From the NCBI RefSeq assembly GCF_035818475.1, contig NZ_JAYMGV010000001.1, positions 2,542,001-2,606,000 of the forward strand: a stretch of 64,000 nucleotides of DNA, read 5' to 3'. Below the pieces are notes generated by a model that was given only the letters and a program-made list of their open reading frames with translations, was not told the DNA's origin and made no database searches. Every line of letters begins with the position of its first letter. Position 1 is the stretch's first letter. The position numbers and the translations under genes are program-made. Origin of the DNA: Cognatitamlana sp035818475. GTDB lineage: Bacteria; Bacteroidota; Bacteroidia; Flavobacteriales; Flavobacteriaceae. Below are positions 25,882 to 34,180 of this stretch, piece by piece.

Positions 25882-25914
25882 AAAAAAGCCTTCTTAATTC
25901 TTATAAAAGAAGGC
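25882..25914 (-). terminator. Intrinsic terminator after yceI
   Basis: On the minus strand GCCTTCTT and AAGAAGGC (25907-25914 and 25888-25895) form an 8-bp stem followed by TTTTTT, 25 bases after the yceI stop. Confidence 0.8.
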
Positions 25915-25938
25915 CCTAATACTTGGCTTATCTATAAT

Positions 25939-26601
25939 TTAAGATTTTGAAGCTTTAATCGATATTTTTAATTCAATATCATTATTAATAAACTTATCAC
26001 CCAAGTTATCAAAAAATGATTTAGAACCATACCGTACATCCCATTTAGATCTGTCAATAGAGAATGGCTCGCTGGTTAGAGCAATTTTACCATTATTTTG
26101 GGTGACAGAAACAGGAAAAGTAATATCATTTTTTATGGCTTTGATGATTAGATTTCCGGATAAGGTGGTTTTGCCATTTAATTTCTCTGAACCTGTAATA
26201 GTAAAAGTAGCGTTAGGGTGTGCTTCTACGTTAAAAAAATCAGGGCTTTTTAAATGTCCCTGTAGTTTTGCGTTCTTTTTGTCGTCTGCCGGTATATCCT
26301 TCACAACTATAGAAGTCATATCAATATTGAAAGAGCCACCAACAATATTGCCATTTGCAATTTCCAATGTACCATTTTCAATGGCTACAGTGCCGTGGTG
26401 GGTTCCTGTAGGTTTTGAACCTTTCCACTCAATAATGGATTCAGTTGCAATTGCAGTATAAGTTTCTGGGTTAATAGGTTTTTCAGTATTATCCGGCGTT
26501 GTTGCTTCAATAGTAGTTGCCTCACGGGCTTTGTCTTTGCATGCGGTAATTGAAACAATCAAGACCATTACAAGTAAAATGTATTTTAAGTTCCTTTTCA
26601 T
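25939..26601 (-). CDS. YceI family lipoprotein
   Basis: The 220-residue lipoprotein has a lipobox at ITAC (Cys21). An acidic/threonine-rich linker (REATTIEATTPDNTEKPINPE) separates the anchor from a YceI-type lipocalin-like barrel. The barrel starts SIIEWKGSKPTGTHHGTVAI and includes FFNVEAHPNATFTITG and ISFDRSKWDVRYGS-like FSIDRSKWDVRYGSKSF near the end. YceI proteins bind polyisoprenoids or amphipathic molecules in the periplasm. It is monocistronic and divergent from grpE-dnaJ; whether it shares their stress control is unknown. Confidence 0.9.
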   Translation of the reverse strand: MKRNLKYILLVMVLIVSITACKDKAREATTIEATTPDNTEKPINPETYTAIATESIIEWKGSKPTGTHHGTVAIENGTLEIANGNIVGGSFNIDMTSIVVKDIPADDKKNAKLQGHLKSPDFFNVEAHPNATFTITGSEKLNGKTTLSGNLIIKAIKNDITFPVSVTQNNGKIALTSEPFSIDRSKWDVRYGSKSFFDNLGDKFINNDIELKISIKASKS

Positions 26602-26694
26602 GGTTTTCGTTTTTAATATTCCTATGGCTAATTTACATAATTTGTTTCATGAAGCAGTGTGGAAGCTAAACAAAAGTTTTTATAAAAAAAATAG

Positions 26695-26733
26695 TGACAT
26701 TATGACATTTTAACAATAATGGCAGTACTTTTG
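26695..26733 (+). promoter_or_regulatory. grpE-dnaJ promoter with tandem TGACATT repeat
   Basis: TACTTTTG (26726-26733) matches the -7 TAnnTTTG. Sixteen bases upstream lie two direct copies, TGACATT-A-TGACATT (26695-26709), in the place of the usual -33 element. A repeat at that position could be a heat-shock regulatory site, but no known operator was matched. Confidence 0.5.
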
Positions 26734-26770
26734 CCAACTAAATTTAAAGATTGCAAAAATTGAATTTACG

Positions 26771-27307
26771 ATGAGTAAAAAAGATAAGACAAACGATATA
26801 GAAAACGAACAAATGGATGCTGTACAAAATGAAGCTGTTGAAGTAGAGGAGCAAACGGCTGAGGAGAAGCTTCAAGATGAATTAAAGCAGGAAAAGGATA
26901 AGTTTTTACGTTTATTTGCGGAGTTTGAAAATTATAAAAGACGTACTTCTAAAGAACGTATTGAATTGTTTTCAACGGCCAGTGAAGGGGTGATGAAAAC
27001 GTTATTACCTGTTCTTGACGATTTTGAGCGCGCATTAAACCATATAGAAGAAGATAAAGAAGCCGAAGAATTACGCAAAGGTGTACTTTTAATTTATCAA
27101 AAACTGATAGGTACATTAGAGAAAGAAGGCTTAAAAGCAATGGAAGTTGAAAAAGGAATTGCTTTTGATGCTGACAGACATGAAGCTATTACCCAAATTC
27201 CGGCTCCTAATGACGAATTAAAAGGAAAAATTATTGATGTTGTTGAAAAAGGGTATGTTCTGGGAGAAAAGATAATTCGTTTTCCAAAAGTAGTGATAGG
27301 TCAATAA
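26771..27307 (+). CDS. grpE: Nucleotide exchange factor GrpE
   Basis: GrpE releases ADP from DnaK. The 178 residues begin with an acidic, disordered tail (1-40), followed by a long coiled coil (EEKLQDELKQEKDKFLRLFAEFENYKRRT). The compact beta-domain carries the family signature near the end, VEKGIAFDADRHEAITQIPAPND and ...VVEKGYVLGEKIIRFPKVVIG. It is followed after 9 bases by dnaJ in one unit, the order usual in Flavobacteria, where dnaK lies elsewhere. Confidence 0.97.
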   Translation: MSKKDKTNDIENEQMDAVQNEAVEVEEQTAEEKLQDELKQEKDKFLRLFAEFENYKRRTSKERIELFSTASEGVMKTLLPVLDDFERALNHIEEDKEAEELRKGVLLIYQKLIGTLEKEGLKAMEVEKGIAFDADRHEAITQIPAPNDELKGKIIDVVEKGYVLGEKIIRFPKVVIGQ

Positions 27308-27316
27308 AAATAAGAT

Positions 27317-28432
27317 ATGGCTAAGAGAGATTATTATGAGGTTTTAGGTGTAAGCAAAGGGGCAAGTGCTTCAGAAATTAAAAAAGCTTACCGCAAAAAA
27401 GCTATAGAGTTTCACCCTGATAAGAACCCGGATGACAAGGAGGCTGAAGCTAAATTTAAAGAAGCTGCTGAAGCCTATGAGGTTTTAAGTGATGATAACA
27501 AAAAAGCACGTTATGACCAATTTGGTCATCAAGCCTTTGAAAACGGCGGAGGCGGTTTTGGTGGAGGCGGCATGAATATGGATGACATATTCAGCCAGTT
27601 TGGTGATATTTTCGGTGGTGGTTTTGGTGGTGGATTCTCCGGTTTTGGAGGAGGAGGCCAACGACGAACCAAAGGAAGTAATCTGCGTATTCGGGTTAAA
27701 CTGACTTTAGAAGAAATTGCAAATGGTGTTGAGAAGAAAGTTAAAGTAAAACGCAAAACACAAGCTCCGGGAACGACCTATAAAACCTGTTCTACTTGTA
27801 ATGGTAGTGGACAAGTTACCAGAATAGCCAATACTATTCTAGGTAGAATGCAAACATCTGCACCTTGTAATGTCTGTGGAGGAGCAGGTCAAACTATAGA
27901 TAAAAAACCTGCTGATGCTGATGCCCAAGGTTTAAAAATTAGTGAGGAGACCGTATCCATAAAAATACCGGCAGGAGTAGTGGATGGTATGCAACTTAAA
28001 GTTTCAGGAAAAGGTAATGAAGCTCCGGGAAATGGTATTTCCGGTGATTTGATTGTGGTTATTGAAGAGGCTGAACATGATAAGCTACAACGGGAAGGAG
28101 ACAATCTGCATTATGATTTATATGTAAGTTTCCCTGAGGCTGTATTGGGAACATCTAAAGAGATTGATACCGTAACCGGTAAAGTGCGTATAAAAGTAGA
28201 GGCAGGGGTTCAATCCGGTAAAATTTTACGTTTACGCGGAAAAGGTATTCCGAGTATAAACGGGTATGGTAAAGGTGATTTATTAGTTCATGTTAATGTG
28301 TGGACTCCAAAAACACTTAATAAGCAGCAGAAAGCGTTTTTTGAATCCATGCAGGAGGATGATCATTTCACGCCAAAACCAGAGAGTTCAGACAAATCTT
28401 TCTTTGAAAAGGTTAAAGATATGTTTTCATAA
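27317..28432 (+). CDS. dnaJ: Chaperone DnaJ (two-zinc-motif form)
   Basis: DnaJ delivers substrates to DnaK and stimulates its ATPase. The J-domain (1-70) has HPD at 33-35; a Gly/Phe-rich linker spans about 75-117. The zinc region has only two CxxCxGxG-type motifs (Cys158/161 and Cys184/187) instead of the four of E. coli DnaJ, so at most one zinc can be bound; this shortened form is common in Flavobacteria. The C-terminal client-binding domains are complete (VKVSGKGNEAPG, LRLRGKGIPSINGYGKGDL). The terminator lies 20 bases downstream. Confidence 0.96.
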   Translation: MAKRDYYEVLGVSKGASASEIKKAYRKKAIEFHPDKNPDDKEAEAKFKEAAEAYEVLSDDNKKARYDQFGHQAFENGGGGFGGGGMNMDDIFSQFGDIFGGGFGGGFSGFGGGGQRRTKGSNLRIRVKLTLEEIANGVEKKVKVKRKTQAPGTTYKTCSTCNGSGQVTRIANTILGRMQTSAPCNVCGGAGQTIDKKPADADAQGLKISEETVSIKIPAGVVDGMQLKVSGKGNEAPGNGISGDLIVVIEEAEHDKLQREGDNLHYDLYVSFPEAVLGTSKEIDTVTGKVRIKVEAGVQSGKILRLRGKGIPSINGYGKGDLLVHVNVWTPKTLNKQQKAFFESMQEDDHFTPKPESSDKSFFEKVKDMFS

Positions 28433-28451
28433 AAAAGAAGCTTTAAAAATT

Positions 28452-28480
28452 AAAAATCCGCATATTATGCGGATTTTTTT
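28452..28480 (+). terminator. Intrinsic terminator of grpE-dnaJ
   Basis: AAAAATCCGCAT and ATGCGGATTTTT (from 28452 and to about 28478) form a perfect stem around ATT, followed by T residues. Confidence 0.85.
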
Positions 28481-28533
28481 GTTTAAAAAGGGAAGATATC
28501 CAATAGTTTTGCCATTAGTATTGAAAAAAAAAC

Positions 28534-28541
28534 TATATTTG
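28534..28541 (+). promoter_or_regulatory. -7 element TATATTTG between dnaJ and the ABC transporter
   Basis: TATATTTG matches TAnnTTTG exactly, with TTTTG at 28507-28511 (spacer 22). Transcription would start near 28548, about 190 bases before the ABC transporter gene, and would read through the hairpin at 28592-28617. Confidence 0.45.
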
Positions 28542-28543
28542 AA

Positions 28544-28624
28544 TATCACTAATTTTTAGTGATAATTTTTCTTTTTCATAGCAATTTTTTTCCCATCCTT
28601 AAATTTTTAAGGGTGGGTTTTGTT
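28544..28624 (+). terminator. Two terminator-like hairpins in series (possible short RNA)
   Basis: TATCACTAA/TTAGTGATA (28544-28564) is followed by T-rich sequence. CCCATCCTT/AAGGGTGGG (28592-28600 and 28609-28617) is followed by TTTTGTTTTT. Together with the promoter-like element at 28534 this could define a short RNA or a leader attenuator for the ABC transporter genes. Confidence 0.5.
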
Positions 28625-28739
28625 TTTAGTAAGGTTTACTAAAACAAAAGTTATTTAAAAAGATTAACCTTAAATTATACTAAAAGCATTAAATAGCTCT
28701 ACATAACATTTAATATATTTACCATTCAAAAAAACACCT

Positions 28740-29666
28740 ATGAGTAATCTGCTAGAGGTTAAAAATGTCTCTAAAAATTTTGGAAATTTTAAAGCACTAA
28801 ACAACGTGTCGCTTTCGGTGCCTAAGGGAAGTATTTTTGGGCTACTCGGACCAAATGGAGCAGGGAAAACAACGTTAATACGAGTTATTAATCAAATAAC
28901 CATGCCCGATTCTGGTACAGTACTTTTGGATGGTGAATTACTCAAAGAAAAACACATTCGGGATATAGGGTACTTACCTGAAGAAAGAGGACTTTATAAA
29001 TCAATGAAAGTAGGTGAACAAGCTTTATATCTAGCTCAATTAAAAGGATTGAGCAAAGCCGAAGCCAAAACCCGGTTAAAGTACTGGTTTGAGCGTTTAG
29101 AAATTGGAGATTGGTGGAATAAGAAAATTCAAGAGCTTTCAAAAGGAATGGCTCAGAAAATACAATTTGTGGTTACCGTTTTACATCAGCCCAAGCTACT
29201 TATTTTTGATGAACCTTTTTCAGGCTTTGATCCTATAAACGCTAATTTAATTAAAGATGAAATTTTGCGTTTACGGGAACAGGGGGCTACCGTAATTTTT
29301 TCAACTCACCGTATGGAATCTGTTGAAGAGTTATGTGATGATATAGCGCTTATCAATAAATCAAATAAAATTCTTGAAGGTAAATTAGTAGATGTAAAGC
29401 GTCAATACAAAATTAACACCTATGAGGTTGGAATTAGAGCAAACAGCCATAACGTTTTAAAGCAGGAATTATCTGAAAAATTTAGCGTGTCCAATGCTAA
29501 TTTTAAAACATTAGAAGGCGAGCTCAAATTAAATATTCAACTTCAGCAAAACGAAACCCCAAATAATTTATTGACTTATTTAACCTCAAAGGGGGAGGTG
29601 TCCCATTTTGTAGAGCTCATTCCAAGTGTAAACGATATTTTTATTCAAACGGTAAAGGATAATTAA
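28740..29666 (+). CDS. ABC transporter ATP-binding protein (NatA-like)
   Basis: This 308-residue ATPase subunit has the Walker A GPNGAGKT (37-44), signature LSKGMAQKIQF, Walker B KLLIFDEPFSGFD and the H-loop STHRME. The C-terminal extension (DUF4162-like, about 220-308) is typical of NatA-type exporter ATPases (sodium or drug export). The permease follows after 3 bases, so the two form the exporter. It is the first gene of a five-gene run. Confidence 0.92.
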   Translation: MSNLLEVKNVSKNFGNFKALNNVSLSVPKGSIFGLLGPNGAGKTTLIRVINQITMPDSGTVLLDGELLKEKHIRDIGYLPEERGLYKSMKVGEQALYLAQLKGLSKAEAKTRLKYWFERLEIGDWWNKKIQELSKGMAQKIQFVVTVLHQPKLLIFDEPFSGFDPINANLIKDEILRLREQGATVIFSTHRMESVEELCDDIALINKSNKILEGKLVDVKRQYKINTYEVGIRANSHNVLKQELSEKFSVSNANFKTLEGELKLNIQLQQNETPNNLLTYLTSKGEVSHFVELIPSVNDIFIQTVKDN

Positions 29667-29669
29667 TTT

Positions 29670-30983
29670 ATGAATCATCTACCTCTTATTATAAAAAGAG
29701 AATATTTAACTAAGGTTAAAAATAAGTCTTTCATAATCATGACTTTTTTAAGCCCACTGATTTTTATTGCACTTATAGCAGTTGTAGCTTATTTGTCGCA
29801 ATTAAATAATGATAAAGTTAGGGTAATAACTATTTTGGATGAAACCAAACAGATCCAAGATGTTTTTAAGAACTCAGAGCATACTACCTATAATATTCTT
29901 GAAAACATGTCGCTTGATGAGGCCATAGTTTTAGTAAAAGAAATTGAGGCTACAGGATTACTTTATATTAAAAAAGAAAAAGCAAGTGATTTTGATTTTG
30001 AAACAATGACATTTTATTCTCAGGACTCTCCATCATTGAGTTTAATATCAAGTATGGAAAATAAAATAGAAAAGCAATTGACCAGTGTCAAGTTGAAAGA
30101 AAATGGTGTTGATGTTACCATGATAGATGCATCAAAGGTTACTGTTAATATAGCTCAAGAGAGCTTTGAAGGAGAAAAAACGTCTAAAGTAGATAGTGTG
30201 GCCAAACTAGCCTTTGGCATTGCTGCGGGGTATCTATTATTCATGTTTATCATAATTTATGGTAATATGATTATGCGTAGTGTTATTGAGGAAAAAACTA
30301 GTAGAATAATCGAGGTCATTATTTCTTCAGTAAAACCCGTACAGCTTATGTTAGGTAAAATTATAGGAACATCGTTGGCGGGTATTACTCAATTTATAAT
30401 ATGGATGGTTTTTGGAGGTTTTTTAATGACTGTAATATCATTGATTGTAGGGGTAGATTTATTTAATTCCACAACACCACAACAAGAACTCGTACAGTTA
30501 GCTGTAGAAGGGGAGGATTTTAATTTTTATTTCGAGACCGGGAAGCGGGCATTAAACAGCATGCCTCTAATTAATCTTATATTAGCTTTTATTTTATTTT
30601 TTATAGGCGGGTATTTAATGTATAGCTCCCTTTATGCAGCTATAGGAGCAGCAGTAGATAATGAAACAGATACACAACAGTTTATGATGCCCATTATAAT
30701 GCCATTGATTTTGGCCGTTTATATTGGTATATTCACTGTTATTGAAGATCCGCATGGAACGGTATCTACTGTATTTTCATTTATACCATTAACTTCACCT
30801 GTGGTTATGCTAATGCGTATTCCTTTTGGGGTTCCAATATGGCAACAGCTATTGTCCTTATTGATATTGGTTGGATCTTTTATGCTTACCGTATGGTTTG
30901 CAGCTAAAATATACCGTGTAGGTATTTTAATGTATGGGAAAAAGCCCAGTTATAAAGACTTGATTAAATGGATAAAATATTAA
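29670..30983 (+). CDS. ABC transporter permease (NatB/ABC-2 type)
   Basis: The 437-residue ABC-2 permease has one N-terminal helix (SFIIMTFLSPLIFIALIAVVAYL), a large extracytoplasmic domain (about 45-180) and five further helices. The conserved cytoplasmic loop ISSVKPVQLMLGKIIG and the VIEEKTSRIIEV segment are typical of NatB. It works with the preceding ATPase; the substrate is not evident. The mscS-like gene begins one base after its stop. Confidence 0.9.
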   Translation: MNHLPLIIKREYLTKVKNKSFIIMTFLSPLIFIALIAVVAYLSQLNNDKVRVITILDETKQIQDVFKNSEHTTYNILENMSLDEAIVLVKEIEATGLLYIKKEKASDFDFETMTFYSQDSPSLSLISSMENKIEKQLTSVKLKENGVDVTMIDASKVTVNIAQESFEGEKTSKVDSVAKLAFGIAAGYLLFMFIIIYGNMIMRSVIEEKTSRIIEVIISSVKPVQLMLGKIIGTSLAGITQFIIWMVFGGFLMTVISLIVGVDLFNSTTPQQELVQLAVEGEDFNFYFETGKRALNSMPLINLILAFILFFIGGYLMYSSLYAAIGAAVDNETDTQQFMMPIIMPLILAVYIGIFTVIEDPHGTVSTVFSFIPLTSPVVMLMRIPFGVPIWQQLLSLLILVGSFMLTVWFAAKIYRVGILMYGKKPSYKDLIKWIKY

Positions 30984-30984
30984 A

Positions 30985-31911
30985 ATGCAAAGCGTAACAG
31001 ATAAAATAGAGAAAGAAGTTGAAAAGGTAAATGAAGCCATTACAGAAAGTACGGTGTGGGAAAAGATTGTTGATTTTCTGGAATATAAAATAATCAACTT
31101 TACATATGGTACCGGAGAAGAGGCACATATTGTTGTGCTAAAAGTAAAGTATGCATTGCTTGTAGCTTTGGTATTAATAGGCACAACTTATGTTTTGAGA
31201 TGGGTAAAGCATTTGATTACTAAACACATGCCAAAAGAAGATAAGGCTAAATTTACTACGGTGTTTTCTTTTACCAGGTGGTTAATATATCTAATAGTAA
31301 TACTTGTTGTTTTTGATTCCATAGGGATAAATGTAACAGCAATATTTGCAGCTTCAGCAGCTTTATTAATAGGTATTGGCCTGGCTTTACAAACTCTGTT
31401 TCAAGATATCATTTCCGGGATATTCATACTTGTAGACCAATCGGTTCATGTAGGAGATATTATAGAAATTGACGGTAAAGTAGGTCGTGTAGAAGAAATA
31501 AAATTAAGAACAACAAGAGCAGTTACTATAGATAATAAAGTATTGGTCATTCCTAACCATTTGTATTTGGAAAATATGCTGTTTAACTGGACTCAAAACG
31601 GAACAACAACCAGAGAGTCAGTACATGTTGGTGTGGCATATGGGAGTGATGTACAATTAGTAAAAAAGCTATTAATTCAAGCAGCAAGTACCCATCCCGA
31701 TATTTTGAATTCACCGGAACCTTCAGTTGTGTTTACTGATTTTGGAGATAGTGCTTTAAATTTTAAGGTTGTATTTACTATTAATGACAGTTTTGCTGCC
31801 CAGTTTCCTAAAAGTGATCTAAGGTTTGAAATTGACAGGTTATTTAGGGAAAACAATATTAGTATTCCATTTCCCCAAAGAGATATTCACATTATCCAAA
31901 AGCCGGAATAA
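30985..31911 (+). CDS. Mechanosensitive ion channel, MscS family
   Basis: The 308-residue protein has three transmembrane helices (ALLVALVLIGTTYVL, WLIYLIVILVVFDSIG and the pore helix AIFAASAALLIGIGLALQTLFQDIISGIFIL). The cytoplasmic beta and alpha/beta domains follow (VHVGDIIEIDGKVGRVEEIKLRTTRAVTIDNK is the MscS beta-domain). Such channels release solutes on hypo-osmotic shock. Its tight packing behind an ABC exporter and before an outer-membrane protein suggests one envelope-related operon. Confidence 0.93.
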   Translation: MQSVTDKIEKEVEKVNEAITESTVWEKIVDFLEYKIINFTYGTGEEAHIVVLKVKYALLVALVLIGTTYVLRWVKHLITKHMPKEDKAKFTTVFSFTRWLIYLIVILVVFDSIGINVTAIFAASAALLIGIGLALQTLFQDIISGIFILVDQSVHVGDIIEIDGKVGRVEEIKLRTTRAVTIDNKVLVIPNHLYLENMLFNWTQNGTTTRESVHVGVAYGSDVQLVKKLLIQAASTHPDILNSPEPSVVFTDFGDSALNFKVVFTINDSFAAQFPKSDLRFEIDRLFRENNISIPFPQRDIHIIQKPE

Positions 31912-31943
31912 AAATTAGGTTAGCTATTAAAACTATCCAAAAT

Positions 31944-32828
31944 ATGATAAAACAAAAGCTCAGATTGACATTGGTGTTAGGTCTGTTTTTTGTTTTTCAT
32001 TTTGCTCAAGCTCAATTAACCGACCTAGCCCGGTTAGAATATTCGCTAATTCCAAAAAGCAATTCTAATGATAGATATAGTAGGGTTAGGGCGCTTTTTA
32101 ATTACCCCACTAAAATTAAAGCACATAATTATTTAATTGTTGGGGCAGCATATAATCTTGTTTTGCTTAGACTGGAAGATAATTATCCTTTTGATACAAC
32201 AGGTTTAGATAGAATCCATGTTATAGATTTAAATATAGGGTATACGTTTAAATGGAATGATAAATGGCGTTTTGGTGTAAAAGTAAACCCCAGAATAGCA
32301 TCAACCCTAACAAAAGATTTAACTTCTGATGACTATTTTATGAACGGTGGTTTGTATTTTGTAAGCGATAGAACAAAAGACTTAAATATTAAACGGCCAT
32401 ATCGCTTAATTTTAGGCTTAACCTATAATGCAACCACGGGCTTACCTTTTCCGTTACCTTTTGTGAGTTATTATAGAGAAATAAATAAAAACTGGAGTTT
32501 CAATGCGGGTATTCCAAAATCTAATTTAAAATATAAATTTAATTCGCATAATAATTTGCAAGCCTTTATAGGACTTGATGGATATATGGCACATTTGCAG
32601 GAACCAATAGTTGCAAATGGACAAAATGTAAATTATATTTCACTATCCGTACTAATTGGTGGATTTGGGTATGAATATTGCTTTACTAAACATTTAGTAG
32701 CTTATATGTATACCGGATATACCTTAAGGTTGAATAATGTATTACGAAATAAAAATAGAGAAGAAGTTTTTAAGTTAGACGATTTAGATGCGTTTTACTT
32801 GAGAACAGGGCTTAAATTTAAAATATAA
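31944..32828 (+). CDS. Outer-membrane beta-barrel protein (DUF6268-like)
   Basis: The 294-residue protein has a Sec signal (LRLTLVLGLFFVFHFAQAQ) and a mature part of alternating amphipathic strands with Trp/Tyr girdles (GYTFKWNDKWRFGVKVNPR, NKNWSFNAGIPKSNLKYKF). It ends in a barrel-type C-terminal strand (FYLRTGLKFKI). It resembles the DUF6268 outer-membrane family of Bacteroidota, of unknown function. It sits 32 bases after mscS and 2 bases before the NtrC-like regulator. Confidence 0.75.
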   Translation: MIKQKLRLTLVLGLFFVFHFAQAQLTDLARLEYSLIPKSNSNDRYSRVRALFNYPTKIKAHNYLIVGAAYNLVLLRLEDNYPFDTTGLDRIHVIDLNIGYTFKWNDKWRFGVKVNPRIASTLTKDLTSDDYFMNGGLYFVSDRTKDLNIKRPYRLILGLTYNATTGLPFPLPFVSYYREINKNWSFNAGIPKSNLKYKFNSHNNLQAFIGLDGYMAHLQEPIVANGQNVNYISLSVLIGGFGYEYCFTKHLVAYMYTGYTLRLNNVLRNKNREEVFKLDDLDAFYLRTGLKFKI

Positions 32829-32830
32829 TT

Positions 32831-33994
32831 ATGTCAAAGATTTTAGTAATAGAAGACGAAGCAGCAATAAGACGTGTGCTTGTAAAAATTCTTTCAGAAG
32901 AGAATGACACCTATCAGGTTGAAGAGGCCGAAGATGGGTTATTAGGAATAGAAAAAATAAAAAATGACGATTATGATTTGGTGTTATGTGATATCAAAAT
33001 GCCAAAAATGGACGGCGTTGAAGTGTTAGAAGCGGTCAAAAAAATAAAGCCGGAAATACCAATTGTCATGATTTCCGGACATGGTGATCTGGATACAGCT
33101 GTTAATACTATGCGTTTGGGAGCTTTTGACTATATATCTAAGCCACCGGATTTAAACAGACTTTTAAACACAGTAAGAAATGCTCTAGACAAAAAAGAAT
33201 TGGTTGTAGAAAACAAAATTCTTAAAAGAAAAGTGAGCAAAAAATATGAGATGATAGGAGAAAGCAAAGCTATTTCTCAAATAAAAGATATCATTGATAA
33301 AGTAGCACCAACAGATGCCAGGGTTTTAATCACAGGGCCCAATGGTACAGGTAAAGAGCTTGTTGCACATTGGTTACATGAAAAAAGTAGTAGAGCCAAA
33401 GGAAATTTAATAGAGGTAAATTGTGCGGCAATACCATCAGAGCTGATAGAGAGTGAATTATTTGGCCATGTTAAAGGCGCTTTTACAAGTGCTAACAAAG
33501 ACAGAGCGGGCAAATTTGAAGCTGCTAATGGCGGAACAATTTTCCTAGATGAAATTGGAGACATGAGCTTATCTGCTCAGGCAAAAGTGCTAAGGGCACT
33601 TCAGGAAAATAGAATTCAGCGTGTGGGAAGTGATAAAGACATTAAAGTAGACGTAAGAGTTGTTGCAGCGACTAACAAAAATTTAAAAAAAGAAATAGAA
33701 GAGGGGAGATTTCGAGAAGACCTGTATCATAGACTTGCAGTTATATTAGTTAAAGTTCCGGCTTTAAATGATAGGAGAGATGATATTCCTTTGTTAGTTA
33801 ATCATTTTTCAAAAAAAATAGCAGACGAGCAAGGTATAGCAAAAAAAGCGTTCTCAGGCAAAGCTATAAAGTTATTGCAGGAATATGATTGGACAGGTAA
33901 TATTAGAGAACTTCGCAATGTTGTTGAGCGATTAATAATTCTTGGAGGAAAAGAAGTTAGCGAACAAGATGTAAAATTATTTGCTAGTAAGTAA
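32831..33994 (+). CDS. Sigma-54-type response regulator without DNA-binding domain
   Basis: The 387-residue protein has a receiver domain (phospho-acceptor Asp54, Lys104) and an AAA+ domain with Walker A GPNGTGKE (169-176), the sigma-54 contact loop as GAFTSA (216-221, canonical GAFTGA) and TGNIRELRNVVERL. It then stops; the C-terminal Fis-type helix-turn-helix of NtrC is missing. Such short forms occur in Bacteroidota and may act from solution or on partners. No sensor kinase is adjacent. It is the last gene of the ABC-mscS-OMP run, 2 bases after the OMP gene. Confidence 0.9.
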   Translation: MSKILVIEDEAAIRRVLVKILSEENDTYQVEEAEDGLLGIEKIKNDDYDLVLCDIKMPKMDGVEVLEAVKKIKPEIPIVMISGHGDLDTAVNTMRLGAFDYISKPPDLNRLLNTVRNALDKKELVVENKILKRKVSKKYEMIGESKAISQIKDIIDKVAPTDARVLITGPNGTGKELVAHWLHEKSSRAKGNLIEVNCAAIPSELIESELFGHVKGAFTSANKDRAGKFEAANGGTIFLDEIGDMSLSAQAKVLRALQENRIQRVGSDKDIKVDVRVVAATNKNLKKEIEEGRFREDLYHRLAVILVKVPALNDRRDDIPLLVNHFSKKIADEQGIAKKAFSGKAIKLLQEYDWTGNIRELRNVVERLIILGGKEVSEQDVKLFASK

Positions 33995-33997
33995 AAT

Positions 33998-34175
33998 AAG
34001 AGGCTGTCTAAAAAATGATTCATTTTGTCATTCAGAGCATTGCTTGAATGAAAGTATACTTTCAAGAGGGCACCCTGCGAAACAGATAAGAATCTTATTG
34101 TTTTAAAAATTAGTGAGTATAATTCCAGGAGAATCTTTATTTTCATTCAGAATGATATTTTTTAGACAGCCTCTT
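33998..34175. repeat. MITE-like intergenic repeat with perfect 19-bp terminal inverted repeats
   Basis: AAGAGGCTGTCTAAAAAAT (33998-34016) is the exact reverse complement of 34157-34175. Inside the ends, TCATTCAGA (34028-34036) and TCATTCAGAAT (34143-34153) are also inverted relative to each other, and a palindrome GAAAGTATACTTTC lies at 34050-34063. The element is 178 bp, has no ORF of its own, and sits 3 bases after the stop codon of the regulator gene. This is the form of a non-autonomous transposable element. No target-site duplication is obvious. Confidence 0.75.
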
Positions 34176-34180
34176 CATTA

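Noticed and set aside
26531..26713. 60-codon plus-strand frame upstream of grpE
   Set aside because: It starts within the antisense of yceI and runs into the grpE promoter region; no family resemblance.
32831..33994. Frameshift as the cause of the missing DNA-binding domain of the NtrC-like regulator
   Set aside because: The other two frames after 33994 show no Fis-type helix-turn-helix before the repeat element, so a simple frameshift is not supported.
33802..34146. 114-codon minus-strand frame crossing the regulator end and the repeat element
   Set aside because: It is antisense to conserved AAA+ sequence and composed partly of the MITE-like repeat.
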